From a bacterium (GTDB lineage: Bacteria > UBA10199 > JAIBAG01): DNA of 51,554 bases. Where the stretch lies: assembly GCA_019695305.1 (NCBI GenBank), contig JAIBAG010000018.1:1-51554 (forward strand). The letters are read 5' to 3'. Under the pieces are notes generated by a model. That model had not been told where the DNA came from and searched no databases. It worked only from the letters and a program-made list of their open reading frames with translations. Shown piece by piece: positions 26,843-35,200 of this stretch; the stretch's first letter is position 1, and the number at the start of each line of letters is the position of its first letter. The position numbers were made by a program, and so were the translations under genes.

Positions 26843-27499
26843 ATGACAAAACTCATTGCCCCTTCCATTTTATCAGCCGACTTTTCCTGCTTAGGCGAAG
26901 AAATTAAAGCCGTTGAAGCCGCCGGCGCCGACTGGATTCACGTCGATGTGATGGACGGCCACTTTGTACCCAATATCACCATTGGGCCCCTCATTGTAGA
27001 AGCCGTTAAAAAAGTGACCAAGCTGCCCATTGATGTGCACTTGATGATTGAAAACCCCGAACGTTATGTGGCCGACTTCATTAAAGCCGGCGCTACGCAT
27101 GTGTCGGTACATGTTGAACAAGGCTATCATTTAGACCGCACCCTTAATTTAATCCGCGAATTGGACGCTAAACCCGGCATAGTTTTAAACCCGGCCACCT
27201 CTCTTTTATCGCTCGATAATTTATTGGGCATGGTGGACTATGTGTTATTGATGACGGTTAATCCGGGGTTTGGCGGGCAAAAGTTTATTGGCTACTGCAA
27301 AGATAAAATTCGTGATCTGCGGGCGCTCATTGATAAATCGGGCAAAAAGATTCTGCTCGAAATTGATGGCGGTGTAAAAGTAGATAACATTGGTGAACTC
27401 GCCAAATTAGGTGCCGATGTATTTGTAGCCGGCTCAGCCATTTATGGCAGCGGCAATTATAAAAAGACTATTGATGAGATGAAGAAAGCCATCAGCTAA
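26843..27499 (+). CDS. rpe: Ribulose-phosphate 3-epimerase
   Basis: 218 aa, full length TIM barrel of the pentose phosphate pathway, interconverting ribulose 5-phosphate and xylulose 5-phosphate. Signatures: APSILSADFSCLGEE, IHVDVMDGHFVPNITIGP (catalytic Asp and metal-binding His), DVHLMIENPE, LMTVNPGFGGQKF and the second catalytic Asp in LEIDGGVK. Its TAA overlaps the hisC ATG by one base (TAATG), so the pair is translationally coupled. The ribosome site may be GGAGGGG from the palindrome upstream. Confidence 0.97.
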   Translation: MTKLIAPSILSADFSCLGEEIKAVEAAGADWIHVDVMDGHFVPNITIGPLIVEAVKKVTKLPIDVHLMIENPERYVADFIKAGATHVSVHVEQGYHLDRTLNLIRELDAKPGIVLNPATSLLSLDNLLGMVDYVLLMTVNPGFGGQKFIGYCKDKIRDLRALIDKSGKKILLEIDGGVKVDNIGELAKLGADVFVAGSAIYGSGNYKKTIDEMKKAIS

Positions 27500-28551
27500 T
27501 GTCTATCGAGAAAAAAATCAGAAAAGCTGTTTTAGACGCTCCCGCCTATCACTTAAAAACCGAAGAAGGCATTAAGCTTAATCAAAACGAATCGCCGTGG
27601 GATATTCCTGTTCATCTTAAAACCGAAATTATCGAAAAACTGCTGCAAACCCCTTGGAACCGCTACCCGCTAGGCGATATTGTGCCGCTTAAGAAAAAAC
27701 TCGCGAAACTCTTAAACCTCTGGCCCGATAATCTGGTGTTTGCCAATGGATCCAATGTGCTCATCCAAGCCATCATCATGGCCTGTGCCGTAAACGATAA
27801 AATCATGGTGCTCGACCCCACGTTTTCGGTGTACGAGCTGCAAGGTCAGCTCTTGGGCAACACCATTATTAAATACCCCTTGGACGAAAATTTTGAATTT
27901 GACCGCGATGCCTTGATTGCCACTGTAAAAAAGCAAAAACCAAAAGTCCTTTTTATTGCTAACCCCAATGCACCCACGGGAAATTTATATAACCTTAATA
28001 TGATGCGGGCCATTGTAGAAGAATGCCCGTGCCTTGTTGTGGTAGACGAAGCTTACTACCCCTTTTCGGGAACAACCGTGATTAATTGGGTGCGTCAATA
28101 CGATAACCTGATTGTGCTTCGCACATTCTCTAAAGCTTTTGCCATGGGGGGCGTCCGTTTTGGTTATTTGGCGGCCGATGCGGATATTGCCACCCAAATT
28201 GAAAAGTGCCTGCTGCCTTTTTGTATCAGTAAACTGACAGCGGCCTGCGTGGATACCGTTTTAGACCACCCCGAATATGTAGAAAACTACACCAGCGACA
28301 TCTGCAAAGAGCGCGACCGTGTGGTGGAAGAAATGAAAAATATTCCAGGCATTACTGTTTACCCCACCAAGGCTAACTTCGTGCTTTTTAAATGCGAAGA
28401 CTCGCAAACTGTATTTAGAAGAGTGCTGAATGAGGGTGTTATTTTAAGAGATGTGAGCAACCCCACCACGCTAGCCAAAACCCTACGGGTATCCATTGGC
28501 ACCAAAGAAGAAAACAACGCCTTCCTGAGTGCTTTAAAAAAGGCAATATAA
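27499..28551 (+). CDS. hisC: Histidinol-phosphate aminotransferase
   Basis: 350 aa PLP enzyme of histidine synthesis, converting imidazole acetol phosphate to histidinol phosphate. Visible: KLNQNESPWDIP at the N-terminus, FANGSNVLIQA, ANPNAPTGN, VVDEAYYPFSG, and the PLP lysine region RTFSKAFAMGGVRFGY. Fold-type I subgroup I is sure; the exact substrate is taken from the strong N-terminal match. It is coupled to rpe. hisG and hisS lie elsewhere in the window, so histidine genes are scattered. Confidence 0.93.
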   Translation: MSIEKKIRKAVLDAPAYHLKTEEGIKLNQNESPWDIPVHLKTEIIEKLLQTPWNRYPLGDIVPLKKKLAKLLNLWPDNLVFANGSNVLIQAIIMACAVNDKIMVLDPTFSVYELQGQLLGNTIIKYPLDENFEFDRDALIATVKKQKPKVLFIANPNAPTGNLYNLNMMRAIVEECPCLVVVDEAYYPFSGTTVINWVRQYDNLIVLRTFSKAFAMGGVRFGYLAADADIATQIEKCLLPFCISKLTAACVDTVLDHPEYVENYTSDICKERDRVVEEMKNIPGITVYPTKANFVLFKCEDSQTVFRRVLNEGVILRDVSNPTTLAKTLRVSIGTKEENNAFLSALKKAI

Positions 28552-28608
28552 ACATTTGGAAGATAACAGGTCTTTTGTTACCATATACCTTCATCTTGAG
28601 GGGGAATT

Positions 28609-29649
28609 ATGTCGACAATTACAATTACCGAGTTTTTGGGCGACGGCATTGGGCCTGAGCTCTCCAAATCTATCCACGATTTTGCAGCCATTTTACCCAT
28701 TAAATTTGAGTTTGAACCGGTAGATTTAACCTTTGAAAACCGGCAAAAAATGGGCGCTAAAGTTTACGAAGACGCCGAGAAATCGTTCAATAAAACGAAG
28801 CTCGCTTTTAAATACCCCACAGTCACCAAGGGAGAAAGCCCCAACGCTAAATTGCGCAACCTATTTGATTTTTCCGTCATTCACCGCCCGGTTATTTCCA
28901 TTCCCGGTATTAATTCCAATTTTAAAGAAAACGTCGAAGTGCATATTATCCGCGTGGCTACCGGTGGCACTTACGAGCACGGTGGTGAGATGGTAAGCCC
29001 GGATGTAGCCGTGTCGCTCCGCGTGGTAGACCGTAAACCCTGTTTGCAAGCGGCCGAATTTGCCTTTGGTTTAGGGCAAAAAATAGGCAAAGGAGTCACC
29101 TCGGCCTCTAAATATACCATTCAAAAAGTAACCGATGGACTTTTTGAAGATGCGGTTAATGCCATTGCAAAAAAATATCCCGAAGTAAAACATGATGTAG
29201 AACTCTTTGATGCCTTACTGGCCAAAATGATTATTAAACCGCAAAATTACCATGTAATTGTGTGTCTTAATGAATATGGCGATTTCTTGAGCGATATGGC
29301 TTGCGGTTTAGTAGGCAGCTTAGGAATAGGCGCTTCGGCCAATTATGCTTTTGATGCAAACAACAAAGTAACGATGGCCATGTTCGACCCGGCCGGCGGC
29401 ACAGCTCCGGATATTGCAGGCCAGAACAAGGTGAATCCAGCGGCGGCCCTCTTAGCTTTTGGAATGCTCCTCAACCATATTGATCGCTACGATTTAGGAC
29501 ACAGCCTTAGGCTCGCTCTACGCAGCCTCATTGCCGAAAAACAATGCACGGTGGATTTGGGTGGAAAATTATCGTGTACTGATTTTACGAGCGTGTTGAT
29601 TAAGAAGTTTGGGGAAGAGTTTGAGAAGTATTCTAAAGAGAAGAAGTAA
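28609..29649 (+). CDS. Isocitrate/isopropylmalate dehydrogenase family protein with altered substrate motif
   Basis: 346 aa beta-decarboxylating dehydrogenase. The start (EFLGDGIGPELSKSI), the end motif (NEYGDFLSDMACGLVGSLGIGASAN) and FDPAGGTAPDIAGQNKVNPAA are typical. SPNAKLRNLFD corresponds to the substrate loop of isocitrate dehydrogenases. The usual REN(T/S)E...Y motif is replaced by IRVATGGTYEHGGE, keeping the Tyr but losing Glu-Asn, and VRP is replaced by IHRP. The catalytic Lys block survives as SKYTIQKVTDGLF. It probably oxidises isocitrate or a related 2-hydroxy-3-carboxy acid with NAD(P); the substrate is uncertain. A good ribosome site (GGGGGAATT) precedes the ATG. The stop lies in the arm of the next palindrome. 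Confidence 0.83.
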   Translation: MSTITITEFLGDGIGPELSKSIHDFAAILPIKFEFEPVDLTFENRQKMGAKVYEDAEKSFNKTKLAFKYPTVTKGESPNAKLRNLFDFSVIHRPVISIPGINSNFKENVEVHIIRVATGGTYEHGGEMVSPDVAVSLRVVDRKPCLQAAEFAFGLGQKIGKGVTSASKYTIQKVTDGLFEDAVNAIAKKYPEVKHDVELFDALLAKMIIKPQNYHVIVCLNEYGDFLSDMACGLVGSLGIGASANYAFDANNKVTMAMFDPAGGTAPDIAGQNKVNPAAALLAFGMLLNHIDRYDLGHSLRLALRSLIAEKQCTVDLGGKLSCTDFTSVLIKKFGEEFEKYSKEKK

Positions 29650-29734
29650 CCCCCTCCCTTCCTCCCCCTTAATCTAAGTGGGAGGGGCTAAGAAAGTTCC
29701 CTCACTTAGATTAAGGGAGGGACAGGGTGGGTTA
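29647..29734. repeat. Long palindrome overlapping a stop codon (REP/MITE-like)
   Basis: Outer arms TAACCC and GGGTTA, and inner arms CCCCCTTAATCTAAGTG (about 29664-29680) and CACTTAGATTAAGGGAGGG (29703-29721), form an approximately 88-base foldback. The TAA stop of the upstream dehydrogenase is the left end of the element. On the right it runs to just before the end of the convergent adenosyltransferase gene. Confidence 0.75.
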
Positions 29735-29737
29735 CTC

Positions 29738-30283
29738 TTATGAATCCCAAGGTACATCCTTAACCCCTTCTTTAAAATTCACAAAGCGCGCCAGCACAAA
29801 TAAAAAATCACTCAAGCGATTGATGTATTTAATAAACACAGCATCAATTTCTTCACTCTCCGATAAACCAATAATATTGCGTTCGGCCCGGCGGCATACC
29901 GTACGCGCCATGTGAAGAAAGCTCGATCCATGCGACCCGCCCGGTAAAATAAACGCCTTAAGGGGTTCCATTTTTTCTTCCATGGCATCAATTTCTTTTT
30001 CTAAAAATGTAATTTTAGTATCGGTAAAATCGGATTTTTCCTTTTGCTTTTTATGCTTGGGGTTAGCCATATTGGCCCCAAAAGCAAATAAATCGCGCTG
30101 GATAGAATAGAGAAGCGAAAGAGTTTTTTCGTCTTTAATAAACGAAGCGGCCACACCCAAAACCGAGTTCAGCTCATCCACATCCCCATAAGCATCCACT
30201 CGGGGGTTATCTTTTTTAACACGAGTTCCATCAAACAAAGAGGTTGTACCGTCGTCACCGGTTTTGGTATAGATTTTTGTCAT
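29738..30283 (-). CDS. Cob(I)alamin adenosyltransferase, PduO type
   Basis: 181 aa. Makes adenosylcobalamin from cob(I)alamin and ATP. N-terminal TKTGDDGTTSLFDGTRVKKD is the ATP-binding signature; YGDVDELNSVLG and VCRRAERNIIG follow, with RLSDFLFVLAR near the C-terminus. No B12-dependent enzyme or cobalamin riboswitch is seen nearby. It is divergent from the MBL-fold gene across 23 bp. Confidence 0.95.
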   Translation of the reverse strand: MTKIYTKTGDDGTTSLFDGTRVKKDNPRVDAYGDVDELNSVLGVAASFIKDEKTLSLLYSIQRDLFAFGANMANPKHKKQKEKSDFTDTKITFLEKEIDAMEEKMEPLKAFILPGGSHGSSFLHMARTVCRRAERNIIGLSESEEIDAVFIKYINRLSDFLFVLARFVNFKEGVKDVPWDS

Positions 30284-30306
30284 AATAGAAACATAAAGGA
30301 TTTTTC

Positions 30307-30954
30307 ATGCTTTTTGTCAAAACATTTCCAGTAGGCGCTTTTCAATGCAACTGCACCATTTTGGGAGATCCCGAAACGGGTGATGCCATTGTGGTGGATC
30401 CGGGCGATGAAGGCGAACGCATTGTAAAAGAAATTAACGCCAAAGGATTTAAAGTAAAATACATCGTCCACACACACGCGCATCTCGATCACATTGGAGC
30501 AACAAGCTTTGTTAAACAAAAATCCGGCGGAACCATTGGCCTGCATAAAGATGATCTCTTCCTATACGAAAACATGGAAATGCAGGGGCAAATGTTGGGC
30601 TTACATGTAGATAAAAACGTAAAACCCATCGATCACTTTTTAACCCAGGGTGATATTTTGGATTGGGGAAAAAATCAAAAAATAGAAGTGTTGCACACCC
30701 CCGGCCACACACCGGGTTCGCTCTGTTTTTTGGCCAAAGGTTTTAATAACGGACAAGATCTTTTATTTGCCGGTGACACTTTGTTTATGGGTTCCATCGG
30801 CCGGACAGATTTATGGGGCGGCGATTACGGGCAGATTATTGATTCGATTAAGACTAAGCTTGTGACACTGGATGAAACTATCACGGTGGTATGTGGCCAT
30901 GGTCCTAATACGACTGTGGGGAGGGAGAAAAAAGTGAATCCGTTTATCCAGTAA
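30307..30954 (+). CDS. MBL-fold metallo-hydrolase, glyoxalase II-like
   Basis: 215 aa. Zinc/iron ligands are clear: HTHAHLDHIGA (HxHxDH), HTPGHTPGS and FAGDTLFMGSIGRTDL, with a last His in CGHGPNT. It resembles the short YcbL/GloB-like thioesterase branch, which hydrolyses thioesters such as S-lactoylglutathione; the exact substrate is unknown. Bases 30799-30954 of this gene recur with about 90% identity at 31711-31866. The next gene (vapC) ends immediately after its stop, convergent. Confidence 0.9.
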   Translation: MLFVKTFPVGAFQCNCTILGDPETGDAIVVDPGDEGERIVKEINAKGFKVKYIVHTHAHLDHIGATSFVKQKSGGTIGLHKDDLFLYENMEMQGQMLGLHVDKNVKPIDHFLTQGDILDWGKNQKIEVLHTPGHTPGSLCFLAKGFNNGQDLLFAGDTLFMGSIGRTDLWGGDYGQIIDSIKTKLVTLDETITVVCGHGPNTTVGREKKVNPFIQ

Positions 30955-31353
30955 TTACTCGAACCAATCCTCCAAAAGAAGCTCGGCAATATTTTTAAAA
31001 TGTTTCTGATTATGAGTAACGAGCGTATAGCCATGTGAAATGGCAATAGAAGCAATCTCTAAGTCCATATCATCAATGGGCATGCCTTGGCTATTAAGAG
31101 TAGCCTTCAACCTACCATATATTTTAGCCGTACTTTTGGTGAAATTAAGAATCTGTAGTTTCTCGATATTTTTTTGAATGGCAAAGGAGTTTTCAGAAAC
31201 TTTCTTGGACTTAAATGCCCCATAATATAATTCGGCAACTGTAATGGCCGACAAAAAAATATTTTCTTCCCCAATTTCTTTTATTTTTGAAAAAATATTT
31301 TTATTACCCTGAGTGAGATAAATATAGGTATCGGTATCGAGAATGTGCGACAT
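30955..31353 (-). CDS. vapC: PIN-domain ribonuclease toxin (VapC type)
   Basis: 132 aa PIN domain. Acidic residues at the expected places: D6/D8 in ILDTDTYIY, E41 in TVAELYYG, D95-x-D97-x-E99-type in IDDMDLEIA, and a last polar cluster VTHNQKHF. It would cleave RNA (often tRNA or rRNA) when freed from VapB. It lies 2 bp downstream of the antitoxin gene, the usual order. It is flanked on both sides by copies of gene 3' ends, which suggests the module arrived as cargo. Confidence 0.9.
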   Translation of the reverse strand: MSHILDTDTYIYLTQGNKNIFSKIKEIGEENIFLSAITVAELYYGAFKSKKVSENSFAIQKNIEKLQILNFTKSTAKIYGRLKATLNSQGMPIDDMDLEIASIAISHGYTLVTHNQKHFKNIAELLLEDWFE

Positions 31354-31355
31354 AC

Positions 31356-31589
31356 TTATTTAAAACGCGAACTATTTTGACGTGAAGAATAAATGGTGTT
31401 CATCATATCATCTGCTTCTTTTGGGGATAAAATTCCAAATACATCATCAAACACACCCGTTTTTTCCTTCTGTAATAATTCTTTTTCGAGAATAGATTGA
31501 ATAATTCCCGAACGCGAAACCTTTGTTTTTTTGGCTTCTCGATCAATCCTTTTGACAATCACATCATTTAAATAAACCGATATATTCAT
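31356..31589 (-). CDS. vapB: VapB-type ribbon-helix-helix antitoxin
   Basis: 77 aa. An N-terminal RHH DNA-binding segment (ISVYLNDVIVKRIDREAKKTKVSRSGIIQSILEKEL) and a disordered, toxin-binding C-terminus (FGILSPKEADDMMNTIYSSRQNSSRFK). It would neutralise VapC and autoregulate the AT-rich promoter upstream (31590-31645). Confidence 0.85.
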   Translation of the reverse strand: MNISVYLNDVIVKRIDREAKKTKVSRSGIIQSILEKELLQKEKTGVFDDVFGILSPKEADDMMNTIYSSRQNSSRFK

Positions 31590-31644
31590 GATTTATAATG
31601 GTATATTTGTATAATATAATTGTCAATATCTAATATATTACAAA

Positions 31645-31713
31645 TTACTTAATAATATCAATCCCATCCATAAAAGGCACCAAAGCATCGGGGATTTTTA
31701 CCGTACCATCGGC
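31645..31713 (-). pseudogene. Remnant of a diverged serS 3' end
   Basis: Read on the minus strand this stretch encodes the final 22 residues of a seryl-tRNA synthetase ([17 protein letters not shown], then IDIIK and a stop). The genuine serS ends [17 protein letters not shown], then VTVIGSV. The core 31664-31713 matches 32600-32649 with 3 mismatches in 50 by my count. The copy has a different last five residues and no gene body, so it is a scar from another allele. Confidence 0.85.
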
Positions 31714-31866
31714 AGGATGGATTTATGGGGCGGTGATTACGGGCAGATTATTGATTCGATTAAGACTAAGCTTGTGACACTGGATGAAACTACCACGGTG
31801 GTATGTGGCCATGGGCCTAATACCACCGTAGGACGCGAGAAAAAAGCTAATCCGTTTATTCAGTAA
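31711..31866 (+). pseudogene. Remnant of the MBL-hydrolase 3' end
   Basis: These 156 bp match 30799-30954, the last 52 codons with stop of the MBL-fold gene, with 15 mismatches by my count, many in third codon positions. The frame is intact to the stop. It joins head-on to the serS remnant at CCATCGGC (31706-31713), a short sequence also present in the intact MBL gene at 30794-30801, pointing to a microhomology junction. Confidence 0.88.
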
Positions 31867-31893
31867 ATAAAAATTAAATTAGTTATCCTTTAA

Positions 31894-32389
31894 TTAATAT
31901 CTATTTTCACACACTTGACGCCTAGCCGCTTCAACCCTACTCACATCACCTTCTTCATATAGTACTCGCAAAGCAGCCTGACTTTCTGTTTCACCCGGCT
32001 TAACACTAAAATCTACACTTGGAAGTGCAGCAGAACACGCCGCTTCTTTTTTCTTAGGCTTCCTATCGAGAGCATCTAATGCGGAGCGTTGAGCAGAATA
32101 ATTCCGCCCCCTCTCTTTCCAATTTTTTGCAACGCTTTCATATGCTCTGCGAGTAGTTTCATCAGTAGAGGCCAAAGCTTGAGCCTTAGCTCTATCCGCC
32201 CCATCCTGATAGCATGCAGCCGCATCAGACAGGTCGGCCCTATAATCTTGGGGATTGGTAATTGTTTCACAATCTGTAGGAAGAACCGATCGCATTTCCG
32301 CAGGCAATGCTGGCTGGATATGTTGGAACGCTATCCGGAGTTGTAATATCACTCATTTTAACTTGTTGTGGCGCTACTGCAAAGCCCAT
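31894..32389 (-). pseudogene. Small hypothetical gene, apparently frame-disrupted
   Basis: A perfect AGGAGG (32395-32400, minus strand) lies 5 bases before an ATG at 32389. That frame reads MGFAVAPQQVKMSDITTPDS and stops after 40 codons at 32267. A second frame, open from a GTG at 32352 to 31894 (152 aa), encodes a polar, Ala-rich, helical protein (LSDAAACYQDGADRAKAQAL...) with no family I know. The sensible reading is one gene with a one-base shift near 32300-32320. It could be decay, an assembly error or programmed shifting. It lies between the MBL remnant and serS, in the same accessory patch as vapBC. Confidence 0.6.
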
Positions 32390-32574
32390 AAAAACCTCCT
32401 ATAAATTTTATTCTAAATATGCCCAAATACAATCCGCACTGTGAAGTACGTACAATTTATTTATCGGTTATTTATTATACAAAGTTGCGTACTTTTATAG
32501 GGTAAAAGGGGAAAGGGGAAAATATGAATCATATTAAATACTTATAAAAAGATTAATAATGCATTGATACCCGA

Positions 32575-33846
32575 TTAAACCGAACCAATAACCGTCACGC
32601 CATCCATAAAAGGCACCAAAGCCTCGGGGACTTTTACCGTACCATCAGCCTGCTGATAATTTTCTAAAATAGCCACCAGCGTACGGCCAACGGCTAAACC
32701 AGAACCATTAAGGGTATGCACCAGTTTGTTTTTTCCGTCTTTATCTTTAAAACGGGTTTTTAAGCGACGGGCCTGGAAGTCTACAAAGTTAGAACAAGAA
32801 GAGATTTCGCGGTAGGCGTTCTGACCCGGGAGCCATACTTCTAAATCATAAGTTTTGGCCGAACCAAAACCCATATCGCCTGTACACAAAACCATGCGGC
32901 GATAATGAAGGCCTAATTTTTCGAGGATTTTTTCGGCACTGCCGGTAAGTTCTTCCAACGCGTCAAACGATTTATCCGGGTGAGCAAATTGCACGAGCTC
33001 CACTTTATTAAATTGATGCTGACGGATAAGCCCTTTCACATCTTTCCCATAAGAACCCGCTTCGCTCCTAAAACAAGGCGTATACGCACACAAACGCAGC
33101 GGGAGCTGCTCTTCTTTTAAAATTTCATCACGGTAAATATTGGTTACCGGAACTTCGGCTGTGGGAATTAAATAGTGATTCGAATTTGTTTTGAAAAGAT
33201 CGGCTTCAAATTTAGGAAGCTGGCCAGTACCATACAAACTATCGGCAATAGCCATAAAAGGCGGGAGCACTTCTTCATACCCATGTTCTTTGCGATGGGT
33301 TTCGAGCATAAAATTGATAAGAGCACGTTCTAAACGAGCGGCCAAACCGCGATACAGTGTAAAGCGAGCACCCGCAATTTTAGCACCACGATCAAAATCG
33401 AGAATTTTTAAACTTTCACCAATTTCAATATGGTCTTTGGGTTTAAAACTAAATTCAGGTTTTTTCCCCCATACTTTTACTTCTTTATTCCCTTCCAAAT
33501 CGGCCCCTACAGGAACAGACGCATCGGGTACGTTGGGAATCACGGATAAAAGTTTATTGAGCTCGTCTTCAATAGACGTCATGTCGGCAGAAAGGGCTTT
33601 TACCCGGTCAGCCACTTTTTTCATCTCGGCCATAATCCCGCTGGTGTCGCGCTTTTCCTTATTGGCCATGGCAATTTCTTTAGATTTATTATTTTGTTCG
33701 GCTCTGAGCGTATCAAACTCCACCTGCAGCGCTTTGCGTTTGTTGTTCAAATCAAAAAGCCCGCTCGTATCCAGATCCGATCCACGGTTTTTGAGAGCTT
33801 GTTTAAAAGCGGCTTCGTTGTCTAAAATCCATTTTATATCTAACAT
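32575..33846 (-). CDS. serS: Seryl-tRNA synthetase
   Basis: 423 aa. Charges tRNA-Ser and tRNA-Sec. An N-terminal coiled-coil tRNA-binding arm (about residues 25-105, [28 protein letters not shown]...) precedes the class II core, with motif 2 in [28 protein letters not shown] and motif 3 in [20 protein letters not shown]. Its 3' end exists again as a diverged fragment at 31645-31713. The gap after bioA is filled by a palindrome, and no strong promoter is obvious to me. Confidence 0.97.
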   Translation of the reverse strand: MLDIKWILDNEAAFKQALKNRGSDLDTSGLFDLNNKRKALQVEFDTLRAEQNNKSKEIAMANKEKRDTSGIMAEMKKVADRVKALSADMTSIEDELNKLLSVIPNVPDASVPVGADLEGNKEVKVWGKKPEFSFKPKDHIEIGESLKILDFDRGAKIAGARFTLYRGLAARLERALINFMLETHRKEHGYEEVLPPFMAIADSLYGTGQLPKFEADLFKTNSNHYLIPTAEVPVTNIYRDEILKEEQLPLRLCAYTPCFRSEAGSYGKDVKGLIRQHQFNKVELVQFAHPDKSFDALEELTGSAEKILEKLGLHYRRMVLCTGDMGFGSAKTYDLEVWLPGQNAYREISSCSNFVDFQARRLKTRFKDKDGKNKLVHTLNGSGLAVGRTLVAILENYQQADGTVKVPEALVPFMDGVTVIGSV

Positions 33847-33863
33847 GATTCATTCCTCGATTT

Positions 33864-33911
33864 GTAGGGGCAGGGCTTGCCCTGCCCGGGCGCAGCAAGC
33901 AGCACCCCTAC
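33864..33911. repeat. GTAGGGGC-type palindromic repeat overlapping the bioA stop
   Basis: GTAGGGG (33864-33870) and CCCCTAC (33905-33911) are the ends; CAGGGC-TT-GCCCTG lies inside, followed by CGGGCGCAGCAAGCAGC. This is the kind of intergenic repeat seen in many genomes (general knowledge). The TAG stop of bioA (33908-33910) is part of the right arm. Confidence 0.75.
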
Positions 33912-35200
33912 CCGGTTACAACTTTTATCGATTCATACGTGACATCGAGTAAAAAATCAATTTCTTCTATAGTGAGTGATAAAGGCGGCATCAATACAAT
34001 CACTGGGCCCAAGGGACGAAGAATCACGCCCTTTTCCCGCGCGTTCATAATCACTTTAATCCCTGCTTTTTCTTTAAGTTCGTAAGCGATCTTTTTTTGC
34101 ACATCTTTCATGAGTTCAATCCCCACCATAAACCCACGTTGACGGATATCGGCCACAACAGGGATATCTTTGAAACGCTCAAGCCCTTTGGTGAGATGAG
34201 TAATTTTAGGCTGAAGCTTTTCAATCGTCTTTTCGTTCTCAAAAATTTCTAGATTAGCAATCCCAGCCGCACAGGCTAAGGGATTACCGGTATAGGTATG
34301 ACCATGAAAAAATGTTTTGAGCTCTTCGTATTTATACTTAAACGCGTCATAAATTTTTTGCGTGGTGAGTGTAACAGCGAGCGGTAAATAACCGCCGGTG
34401 ATCCCTTTAGCCGCACATAAAATATCGGGCTCTATCTTATCATGCTCGCAGGCAAACATTTTTCCTGTTCTACCAAAACCGGTGGCTACTTCATCCACAA
34501 TAAGGAGCACATTGTGTTTAGTACAAGCCTCGCGCAACTTCGTCAAAAATCCTTCCGGCTGTGTGAGCATCCCCGCTGCCCCTTGAATAACGGGTTCGAT
34601 GATAACCGCCGCTAATTCATGATGATGTTTTTCGATGAGGCTCACGGCATTGTCAAAATTGGCATGCAATGCGCTGAACAGGAGCGGCTTGTAAATGGCA
34701 TGAAATAAATCCATCCCACCCACACTGACAGAGCCAATCGTATCGCCATGATAGGCATTATTGAACGAGAGAAACTTAGTTTTTTGAGTATTCCCCCCAC
34801 CCTGCTGCCAATACTGAAAGGCGATCTTGAGAGCAATTTCAACAGATGTAGAACCACTATCGGAGTAAAAAACTTTTTTAAGATTTTGGGGAACAAATTT
34901 GAGTAATTTTTCGGCAAATTCCACGGCCGGTACGTTTGATAAACCCAATAAAGTGGAATGCGACACTTTATCTACCTGTGCTTTAATGGCGTCATTAATT
35001 TCTTTTTTATTGTGGCCATGAACAGTAACCCAGAGGGACGAAATTCCATCGAGATATTTTTTCCCCTCAATATCAAACAGATAATTCCCCTCGCCCCGCT
35101 CGATAATAAGTGGCGTTTCGGTTTCGTAATCATACATCTGGGTAAACGGATGCCAGATGTTTTGGCGATCGCTGTCTTGAAGTTTTTTTACGTCTTTCAT
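33908..35200 (-). CDS. bioA: Adenosylmethionine-8-amino-7-oxononanoate aminotransferase
   Basis: 430 aa from the ATG at 35200, which overlaps the bioF stop as ATGA; an upstream start at 35230 would lie deep in bioF. It transfers the amino group of SAM to KAPA, giving DAPA, in biotin synthesis. Signatures: QNIWHPFTQMYDYETETP, FYSDSGSTSVEIALKIAFQYW, AYHGDTIGSVSVG, IVDEVATGFGRTGKMFA and the PLP Lys in CAAKGITGGYLPLA. Translationally coupled to bioF. bioB and bioD are not in the window. Confidence 0.95.
   Translation of the reverse strand: MKDVKKLQDSDRQNIWHPFTQMYDYETETPLIIERGEGNYLFDIEGKKYLDGISSLWVTVHGHNKKEINDAIKAQVDKVSHSTLLGLSNVPAVEFAEKLLKFVPQNLKKVFYSDSGSTSVEIALKIAFQYWQQGGGNTQKTKFLSFNNAYHGDTIGSVSVGGMDLFHAIYKPLLFSALHANFDNAVSLIEKHHHELAAVIIEPVIQGAAGMLTQPEGFLTKLREACTKHNVLLIVDEVATGFGRTGKMFACEHDKIEPDILCAAKGITGGYLPLAVTLTTQKIYDAFKYKYEELKTFFHGHTYTGNPLACAAGIANLEIFENEKTIEKLQPKITHLTKGLERFKDIPVVADIRQRGFMVGIELMKDVQKKIAYELKEKAGIKVIMNAREKGVILRPLGPVIVLMPPLSLTIEEIDFLLDVTYESIKVVTG

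Noticed and set aside
31645-32649. Simple recent tandem duplication of the MBL-serS region
   Set aside because: The copies differ by about 10% and have different material between them, so a fresh duplication does not explain them.
33191-33952. 253-codon plus-strand frame over serS
   Set aside because: It lies exactly antisense to the conserved synthetase and has Ser/Arg-rich, motif-free translation, typical of shadow frames.
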